The notes under the pieces: model-generated
Database searches by the model: none
Told to the model about the DNA's origin: nothing
What the model saw: the letters and a program-made list of their open reading frames with translations, nothing else
Made by a program: the position numbers and the translations under genes
Origin: Cervus elaphus
Taxonomy: Eukaryota > Chordata > Mammalia > Artiodactyla > Cervidae
Assembly (NCBI RefSeq): GCF_910594005.1
Contig: NC_057847.1
Coordinates: forward strand, 20,248,001 to 20,312,000
Direction of reading: 5' to 3'
DNA length: 64,000 bases
Part shown: piece after piece, positions 57,090 through 64,000 of the stretch
Numbering within the stretch: the stretch's first letter is position 1
How the letters are laid out: every line of letters starts with the position of its first letter

Positions 57090-58867
57090 CTCTAGCAAGG
57101 CTAACAAAGAACAAAAAGAGAAAGACATGACAGAAACGATCAGTATCAGAGATGAAATAGGAAGTCACTGCAGACTTTGTAGACAAAATGACAATAAAGA
57201 TATAAAGCAAACAACTTGATACCTAAGTTTGACAACTTAGATGAAATGGGCCAATTCCATTTGTGAAAAACACAAACTGCTACAACTTAGCCATTATGAA
57301 AGAAATAATTTAAGTAGTCCTCTGATATCAAAGAAATCAAATTTGTATTTTTAAAACTTCCAAAAAAGGGATTGCTAGGCCCACACATTTTCTGAGGACA
57401 TCATTGTCACAATTCTACAGTATCTCTTTCAGGAAATAAAAGAGGTGGAAATAGTTCCCAACTCATTTTATGAAGCTGATACCAAAGACCAAAACAGTGC
57501 AAAAAAGAAAAAGGGAAGAAATTAAAGAAGGAATAAAAGAACAAAGGAAGGAGAGAGAGAAGAAGGAAGGAAGAATAGAACAATTCCTCAAAAATATAGT
57601 CATAAAAATCCTTAAAATTTTAGCAAATTGAATTCAGAAATATATTTTTAAAAAATTATACACCATGACCAGTGGAGTTCATTTCAGGATTGTAAAAGTT
57701 CAGTCTTTGAAATCCAGTGTAATCCACCATGCTAGGGAGTTAAAGAATAAAAATCCCCTGATCATATAAACTGATGCAGAAAAATCATTTGATGAAATTA
57801 AACACTCATTAACTATAAAAACTCTCAGAAAAATAGGAATAGAAAGAAACTTCCACACCTTGATAAAGATCTACCAAAAACCCTGCAGCTGACATTGTAA
57901 GGAAGTGTTAGTCTCTCAGTCATGTCCAACTTTTTGTGACCCCCATGAAATTCTCCAGGTGAGAATACTGGAGTAGCCATTCTCTTCTCCAAGGGATCTT
58001 CCTGACCCAGTACTCAAACCTGGATCTCCTACTTTGCAGGCAGATTCTTTACCATCTGAACCATGAGGAAAGACATTATACTTATCTGTGAAAAGCTGAA
58101 TACTTCCCCCACAAGACTGAGGACAAGGTAAGGAAGTCTGCTCTCACAACTCTCAGTCAACATAGTGGTGGAAGTTCTTGCCAGTGCATTCAGGTAAAAA
58201 GAAAAAAAAAAAGTTAAAGGCACACAGATATGAAAGCAAAAAATACAACTGTCCCTATTTACAGATGGCCTTATTGACAACACTGAAAATTCCAAGGAAT
58301 CAACAAAAAAGAAAAGAAGGAAGGAAGGAAGAAACACACACAACTAAGTGAGTTCAGTAAGGTTGTAGAATTCAAGATAAATATACAAAAATCAATTATA
58401 TATTTATATACTAAAAATGGACGCCAGAATGTAAAAATCAATACTCAAAAGGTAAAATATTTAACTGTAAATCTAACAAAACATGTACAGAACATATATG
58501 TTTTATCTACACAACACATGAAAAAATCAAAAAAGATATAAATGAAAAGACATACCATATTATTGTATTGAAAGATTCAGCATAGTAAATTTGTCTGTTT
58601 TCCCCAAACTGATATACAAACTTGTCACAACATGTCAAAATCTCAACAAGATTTTTTTGCAGATACTGACAAGATTATTCTAAAATTCATTTGTAAAGAC
58701 AAAGGAACTGGATTAGCTACAATAATTTTGAAAAAGAAAAATGAAGTACCAGAAATTAGTTTATCCAGTGATCAAGACTAGGTGGTATAGGTGAAAGGAT
58801 AGATAAAAGATCAATAAAACAAAGTAGGGAAGGCAGAAATAAACCCCACACAAACATGCCCAACAGA
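57090..58867 (+). mobile_element. Ancient L1 ORF2 region (plus), interrupted
   Basis: 'cctctagcaaggctaacaaag', 'tacctaagtttgacaactt', 'atgaaatgggccaattcc', 'agttcccaactcattttatg', 'gatgcagaaaaatcatttgatg', 'ataaaccccacacaaac' follow L1 ORF2 in order. The frame is fully decayed and is broken by GGAA-rich tracts (57530-57575, 58312-58330) and by a SINE at 57900-58071. It probably continues at 60270. Confidence 0.75.
57900..58071 (-). mobile_element. Bov-tA SINE (minus) with 9-bp duplication, inside the L1
   Basis: 'aaggaagtgttagtctctcag' to 'gaaccatgaggaaa'. Flanks gacattgta (57891-57899) and gacattata (58072-58080) differ at one base. The L1 words are continuous across it. Confidence 0.92.
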
Positions 58868-59046
58868 TTTATGGCAAATTTCATTGTTGTCTCATTTTAA
58901 AAAATTGTCACAGTCATCCCAACCATCAGCAATCACCACCCTGATTAATCAGCAGCCATCAACCTCAAGGCAAGACCCTCCACCAGCAAAAAGATTACAA
59001 CTCACCAAAGGTTCAGATGATGGTTAGCATTTTTTAGCAATAAAGT

Positions 59047-60056
59047 ACATTTTTTTAATTTAAATTATTTATTTATTATACTTTACAACATTGTATTGGT
59101 TTTGCCATACATTGACTTGAATCCACCATGGGTGTACATGTGTTCCCCATCCTGAATCCCCCTCCCAGTTCCCTCCCCATCCCATCCCTCTGGGTCATCC
59201 CAGTGCACCAGCCCCGAGAATCCTGTATCATGCACCGAACCTGGACTGGTGATTCGTTTCACATATGATAACTTACATGTTTCAATGCCATTCTCCCATA
59301 TCATCCCACCCTCGCCCTCTCCCACAGAGTCCAAAAGACTATTCAGTACATCTGTGTCTCTCTTGCTGTCTCGCATACAGGGTTATTGTTACCATCTTTC
59401 TAAATTCTGTATATATGCGTTAGTGTACTGTATTGGTCTTTATCTTTCTGGCTTACTTCACTCTGTATAATAGTCTCCAGTTTTGTCCACCTCATTAGAA
59501 CTGATTCAAATGCATTCTTTTTAATGGCTAATATTGCATTGTGTATATGTACCACAGCTTTCTTATCCATTCGTCTACTGATGGGCATCTAGGTTGCTTC
59601 CATGTCCTAGCTATTATAAACAGTGCTGTGATGAACATTGGGGTCTGTTTCAATTCTGGTTTCCTCAGTGTGTGTGCCCAGAAGTGGTATTGCAGGGTCA
59701 TATGGCAGTTCTATTTCCAGTTTTTTAAGGAATCTCCACACTGTTCTCCATAGCGGCTGTACTAGTTTGCATTCCTACCAAGAGTGTAAGAGGGTTCCCT
59801 TTTTTCCGCACCCTCTCCAGCATTTATTGCTCGTAGACTTTTGGATAGCAGCCATTCTGACTGGCGTGTAATGGTACCTCATTGTGGTTTTGATTTGCAT
59901 TTCTCTGATAATGAGTGATGTTGAGCATCTTTTCATGTGTTTGTTAGCCATCTGTATGTCTTCTTTGGAGAAACGTCTGTTCAGTTCTTTGGCCCACTTT
60001 TTGATTGGGTCTTTTATTTTTTCTGGAATTGAGCTGCAGGAGTTGCTTGTATATTT
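59047..60056 (-). mobile_element. L1 3' region (minus), inside the Tigger-like element
   Basis: Antisense poly(T) and AT-rich tail from 59047, then the L1 3' untranslated region ('cattgacttgaatccaccatg', 'tgtgtctctcttgctgtctc') and ORF2 C-terminal region to 'gttgcttgtatattt'. It is more diverged than the 30-37 kb L1 copies. The insertion site is a T-rich stretch of the DNA transposon, but the duplication is not resolved. Confidence 0.9.
59083..59871 (-). pseudogene. L1 ORF2 3' terminal relic
   Basis: On the minus strand, short blocks of ORF2 survive. 59400-59588 reads FESVLMRWTKLETIIQ and SEVSQKDKDQY, the usual L1 ORF2 terminus. The antisense strand of 59638-59871 matches the LLHCWWECK-type segment. 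Stops and deletions separate the blocks. Confidence 0.7.
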
Positions 60057-60398
60057 AATGAAGTCATGTACATTGCATTTTTAGACATAATGCTTTTTAC
60101 ACTCTTAAAAGACTACAGTATCATATGAACATTACTTTTATATGTACCACAAAACCAAACAAATTCATGTGACTAGCTTTATTGCAATATTTGCTTTCCT
60201 GCAGTGATCTGGAACCAAACCTGCAATATCTCCAAGGTATGCCTCCATCTAGAATATTTTTTAAATCTCTCAGGTTTCAACAGTAAAAAAGCAAACAATC
60301 CAATTAGAGAACATACAAGAAACATTGAGACATTTCACCAAAGAAAATATACAGGTGTCAATAAACACATGAAAAGATGTTCAACATCATTACCCATT

Positions 60399-60881
60399 CA
60401 GTTCAGTTCAGTTCAGTTCAGTCACCCAGTCGTGTCTGACTCTTTGTGACCCCATGAATCACAGCACGCCAGGCCTCCCTGTCTATCACCAACTCCCAGA
60501 GTTTACTCAAACTCATGTCCATCGATTCAGTGATGCCATCCAGCCATCTCATCCTCTGTCGTCCCCTTCTCCTCCTGCCCCCAACCCCTTCCAGCATCAG
60601 GGTCTTTTCCCATGAGTCAGCTCTTCACATCAGGTGGCCAAAGTATTGGAGTTTCAGCTTCAGCATCATTCCTTCCAGTGAATACCCAGGACTGATCTCC
60701 TTTAGGATGGACTGGTTGGATCTCCTTGCAGTCCAAGGGACTCTCAAGAGTCTTCTCAAACACCACAGTTCAAAAGCATCAATCCTTCTGCGCTCAGCTT
60801 TCTTCACCGTCCAACTCTCACATCCATACATGACCACTGGAAAAACCGTAGCCTTGACTAGATGGACCTTTGTTGGCAAAG
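60399..60881 (-). mobile_element. BovB LINE (minus) inside ancient L1, 8-bp duplication
   Basis: The (cagtt)n 3' end at the left, truncated at 'gacctttgttggcaaag' on the right. Exact 8-mers tacccatt lie at 60391-60398 and 60882-60889. The L1 words are continuous if the BovB is removed. Confidence 0.96.
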
Positions 60882-60888
60882 TACCCAT
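60625..60888 (-). pseudogene. BovB C-terminal fragment
   Basis: 87 residues: PTKVHLVKATVFPVVMYGC, ESWTVKKAERR, then the WTARRSNQSILKEISPGYS block. The last codons before the start include the insertion boundary. It lacks the catalytic core. Confidence 0.82.
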
Positions 60889-61660
60889 TAGAGGATTGCA
60901 AATTAAAACTGTAATGAGAAATCACTACACATATTAAAATGCTTAAAATAAATAATACTGGTAAGAATAAGAAATACCTGGATCACTCACACATTGCTCA
61001 TGGCAATGTAAATAACATAGTTGCTCTGGTAAAGAACTTGGCAATTTCTTAAAAGGCTAAATATTTTACTACCATAGTATCAGCAGTTGCACTCTGGGGC
61101 ATTTATCCCAAAGAAATGAAGAGTTAAATTCACACAGAAATCTGTACATGAATGCGTATAACTTTATTCACAGTAGCAAAAGAAACTGGAAACAATCCAA
61201 ATGTCCTTCAATGGTAAATACTTAAACTCAGTGGTATATACATATCACAAAACACTACTCAATGATAATAAAGAACTATTAATACACAAAACCATCTAGA
61301 TGAATCTCCAGATAATATGTTGAGTGAAAAATACAAATCCTAAAAGGCTATATAATATATAATTCCATTTATATGGCATTCTTGAAATCACAAAAGTATA
61401 GAATTAGAAAGTACACTGGAGAGTGACAGAAGAAGAGAGAAATGGGTATAGGTGTGATTATAAAAAGGAAATATGAGATATCCTTGTGGTGCTGGAAATA
61501 CTCTGTGCTTTGACAATATTGATTTCAATATCCTGGTTTTGATATTATACTGTGGTTTTACAAGATATTACCAGTGAGGGAAACTGGGTGAGGGGTATAT
61601 TGGGTCATAATATATTATTTCTTACAATTCCATGTGAATTTACAGTCAGCTCAAAATAGT

Positions 61661-61764
61661 AAACTGAATTGAAAAGAATCACATAACTTAAAAAAAAAAA
61701 GTAGCATAAGGAATGTTTAGGGTCAGGGTGGACAACAAGGAACTTTCTTGAAATGGAGTTTCTT
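61661..61764. other. Unassigned DNA
   Basis: A11 run at 61690. Nothing else recognised. Confidence 0.4.
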
Positions 61765-61777
61765 AGCATTGTTTGAT

Positions 61778-62049
61778 TTGGAGAATGCAATGGCAGTTCA
61801 CTCCAGTACTCTTGCCTGGAAAATCCCATGGATGGAGGAGCCTGGTAGGCTGTGGTCCATGGGGTCGCTAAGAGTAGGACACGACTGAACGACTTCACTT
61901 TCACTTTTCACTTTCACACATTGGAAAAGGAAATGGCAACCCACTCCAGTGTTCTTGCCTGGAGAATCCCAGGGACGGGGGAGCCTGGTGGGCTGCCATC
62001 TATGGGATCACACAGAGTCGAACACAACTGAAGTGACAGCAGCAGCATC
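61778..62049 (+). mobile_element. BOV-A2 dimeric SINE (plus) with 13-bp duplication
   Basis: Two monomers joined by '(ctttcac)n', ending (cag)n-like. Exact 13-mers agcattgtttgat lie at 61765-61777 and 62050-62062. Confidence 0.95.
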
Positions 62050-62124
62050 AGCATTGTTTGATAGTTATATGCATTTGAAGGTATATCCTATGAAGGAGGA
62101 AGAAAAGATGTTTGCTTTAAACTG

Positions 62125-62315
62125 GCAGTGGTCTCAAATCTTTTTGGTACCAGGGACTGATTTCATGGAAGACAATTTTTCCATGGACCAGGGGTGGGGG
62201 ATAGTTTCAGAATGCTACAAGTGCATTACATTTATTGTGCACTTTATTTCTAATCTAATGTTGCTGCTAATTTGACAGGAGGTACTAGTCCTCAGCCCAG
62301 AGGTTGGGACTCCTG
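62125..62315. mobile_element. DNA-transposon remnant with inverted ends
   Basis: Left end 'cagtggtctcaaatctttttgg', right end 'cccagaggttgggactcctg', near inverted copies of each other. The inner words 'ggaagacaatttttccatgg' and 'gtgcattacatttattgtgc' match a known mammalian non-autonomous hAT-like repeat. Internal parts are deleted. Confidence 0.65.
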
Positions 62316-62550
62316 CTTTAAAGGATAAAACTAGGGCAAATTATAAGGGTTACAAGAATACAGATTAAGGATTAATGCGGGGAGAGAGCTTTTCTGCAGT
62401 AAACAAATGGGTGTCCAATATTGGAACGGATTGCCTGGAGAAGAAATGAAATTAAAGGTGACACATGTAAGAAGGAAGAATATCATGACCGCATTTGGTG
62501 GAGGCTGGGCCTCATCAGGGAGGCACAATTTGAAATGCCAATAGGGAGCT
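62316..62550. other. Unassigned DNA
   Basis: Nothing recognised. Confidence 0.4.
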
Positions 62551-62656
62551 ACCCAGTACTCTTGCCTGGAAAGTCCCATGGACAGAGGAGCCTGGTAGGC
62601 TGCAGTCCATGGGGTTGCGAAGAGTCAGACACGACTGAGCGACTTCACTTTCACCT
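62551..62656 (+). mobile_element. BOV-A monomer (plus), truncated
   Basis: 'acccagtactcttgcctgg' to 'cgactgagcgacttcactttc'. Only the 3' half is present. Confidence 0.9.
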
Positions 62657-64000
62657 AGGTAATAAACACGAACTACTAAAGCATGGTGAAGGAAAAAATA
62701 AAGAAAGAAAGAGCAATAAAAAGGATGAGGCTATGGAAAACCAAAGGACATCTGCTGCTCAGCTCTGGAAGATGGTTGCTTATGAGAATGCTGACCTTGA
62801 GGAGCTAGGTCTTCAGAAGTTTCAAAAGAAGCTGAGAATCTGGCTTTTTAAATGAAATCTCCCAATAATCAGGATATCTTTACTAATTTGCTTCTGATGT
62901 ACAAATACTATGAAGTTTAAAACTGTAGTCCAGATAAAACTTATCTAGAACTTATTCTTTTTTTTTTTAATTTTGGTACTTTAAAAATGAGTCATCAAAA
63001 AGAATTAATTCTATCATTACATCTCTGCATTTCAATTTCCAAAAACCTTACATTTATATCTCATTATGGATTGCTGTTTCCATAAAATTACCTTGGGAAA
63101 ATATCTCATTTGCTACAGTTTGAATTTGATATTAAGGTAGCCGTTAGACCAGCACCTTTCTGTTAAGTCCTGAATATGATGGCCCATTTCTGAGGGGAGG
63201 ACATTTATGAAAGTTCTAGTTGTATTGCAGAATATATCATCCTTACCACATATTCAGAGATACAATTATATGTCTCATTGTTTAAATTAATTTGTGAACA
63301 TATGTCTTTTCTCCTGATATGATAGGAACCTTCTTAAAGCATCAAGCCTTAGATTTCCTGTTTCTGTCCTCTGTATTGCTTGCCACCGTTTGGATCATAC
63401 AATATTTGCTCAAAAATACTTAGTTCACAAGGTCCTATATCAAATAATATAACTGAACATATTCCTGGCCAAAAAGAAAAGTTAGAACAAGGGAGCCAGA
63501 AAATTTATTCAGCCCTACGCTCTACAGCCTCACCATCATCACTACCACAACCTCCCAGCCTCTCAGCTGACCTATCCCTCTTCAATTTTTAACATCATTT
63601 TTGTTTCCCCAAGTCTTCAGGAGCTCCCCAACAGGCAGTGACTGAACATTTTGTTCACTGTTTTGAATGTCAAAAAGAAACAAAAAACAAAATCAGACAA
63701 AATCTTTCTGTGTTCCACACATCACATCTTATGTGACTGTGGCCTTGGTAGGAATGTGCATTGTAGGGAAACTTAGATGGGATTTATCAACCAACACATG
63801 GGAAATGCCTCGGTACTTATTCCTTTCCTTTCTTTCTTTCAAATTCATGTAGATGTTACAGTATTAGTCAGTATTCATAATATCTCCAGTAGGGGTCCCA
63901 TGGCAGATGTTGGGTTTCTACAAATCAGGTTGATTACCCAAACCTGGCAAGTGGCATTTGACAACAGAGAAGAGTAAGGAATCTTCAAGCATATAGAGTC
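62657..64000. other. Unassigned AT-rich DNA, no gene seen
   Basis: A T10 run at 62951-62960. 63310-63440 weakly resembles an L2 3' end in sense. No exon supported. Confidence 0.35.

Larger units (their letters stand above)
58868..60245. mobile_element. Tigger-like (Tc1/mariner) DNA transposon, split by an L1
   Basis: The left part 58868-59046 ('ttaaaaaattgtcacagtc', 'caagaccctccaccagc', 'ttagcaataaagta') and the right part 60057-60245 ('ttttagacataatgcttttt', 'gactacagtatcatatg', 'caatatctccaaggtatgcc') match a Tigger-type element in order. The right end looks like the terminal repeat. No transposase frame is visible here. Confidence 0.7.
60270..61660 (+). mobile_element. Ancient L1 ORF2 end and 3' untranslated region (plus)
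   Basis: 'aagcaaacaatccaattagag', then (after the BovB) 'gcaaattaaaactgtaatgag', 'tggatcactcacacattgc', 'ttgcactctggggcatttatc', 'aatccaaatgtccttcaatgg', 'aatatgttgagtgaaaaatac' and 'gatattatactgtggtttta' follow the L1M-type 3' half in order. No frame is open. Confidence 0.8.

Noticed and set aside
57530..58330. GGAA-rich tracts as a possible ETS-type regulatory element
   Set aside because: They lie in a decayed L1 and are simple purine-rich drift. Too short and irregular to support.
59047..60056. Perfect target-site duplication for this L1
   Set aside because: Only short, T-rich or imperfect matches (tttaat, gtacatt) were found at the flanks, not enough to claim one.

Overview
The window looks like ruminant (bovid) nuclear DNA and reads as a gene-free stretch, either intergenic or deep intronic. 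The attribution rests on repeats. There are eight BovB (RTE-type LINE) pieces ending in the (GAACT)n-like tail. There are about seventeen Bov-tA/BOV-A2 SINE insertions and several copies of the ruminant L1 3' end. LTRs of the kind seen in cattle, sheep and goat genomes are also present. No host protein-coding exon, tRNA or rRNA gene, or CRISPR array could be supported. The longer open frames that mean anything are remnants of LINE ORF2 (endonuclease/reverse transcriptase). The rest are chance frames.

Layout. 0-8 kb: AT-rich DNA with a SINE-in-SINE (0.8-1.25 kb), a BovB (1.6-2.34 kb), a SINE carrying a solo LTR (3.9-4.8 kb), and a BovB placed inside an older repeat (6.2-7.9 kb). 8-30 kb: mostly single-copy-looking DNA with scattered MIR, L2 and MER5 fossils, BovB tails at 19.6, 22.3 and 26.2 kb, SINEs, a solo LTR at 15.8-16.1 kb, a perfect 77-bp tandem duplication at 18.1 kb and an E-box cluster at 25 kb. 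30-37 kb: three young L1 insertions, all on the minus strand. Two sit inside SINEs, and the third carries a 5' inversion with an 18-bp target-site duplication. 37-43 kb: an old L1 tail, an unclassified old repeat, and a decayed class III (ERVL-type) endogenous retrovirus with protease, reverse transcriptase and integrase remnants, itself interrupted by an LTR-like element and SINEs. 43-48 kb: a SINE cluster, then a block of antisense LTR-like sequence with nested SINE and a GC-rich end, then an L1 tail. 49.6-52.8 kb: an almost complete BovB with a 9-bp target-site duplication, broken by frameshifts, stops and a changed catalytic residue. 53-57 kb: AT-rich DNA with two SINEs. 57-62 kb: a layered mosaic of an ancient L1 carrying a Tigger-like DNA transposon, which carries a young L1, plus a BovB and SINEs. 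62-64 kb: a DNA-transposon remnant, a SINE and unassigned DNA.

The parts do not work together as a pathway. What the sequence records is an order of events: ancient L1, L2, MIR, MER5 and ERVL first, then BovB and Bov SINEs, then L1 and LTR insertions on top of SINEs. I did not find a new biological system. The observations most worth a second look are two insertions that consist almost only of a poly(A) tail between target-site duplications (20.8 and 54.8 kb), the inverted L1 at 35.8-36.7 kb, the exact 77-bp duplication, and the near-complete BovB. Family names come from recognising sequence features by eye. They were not checked against a repeat library.
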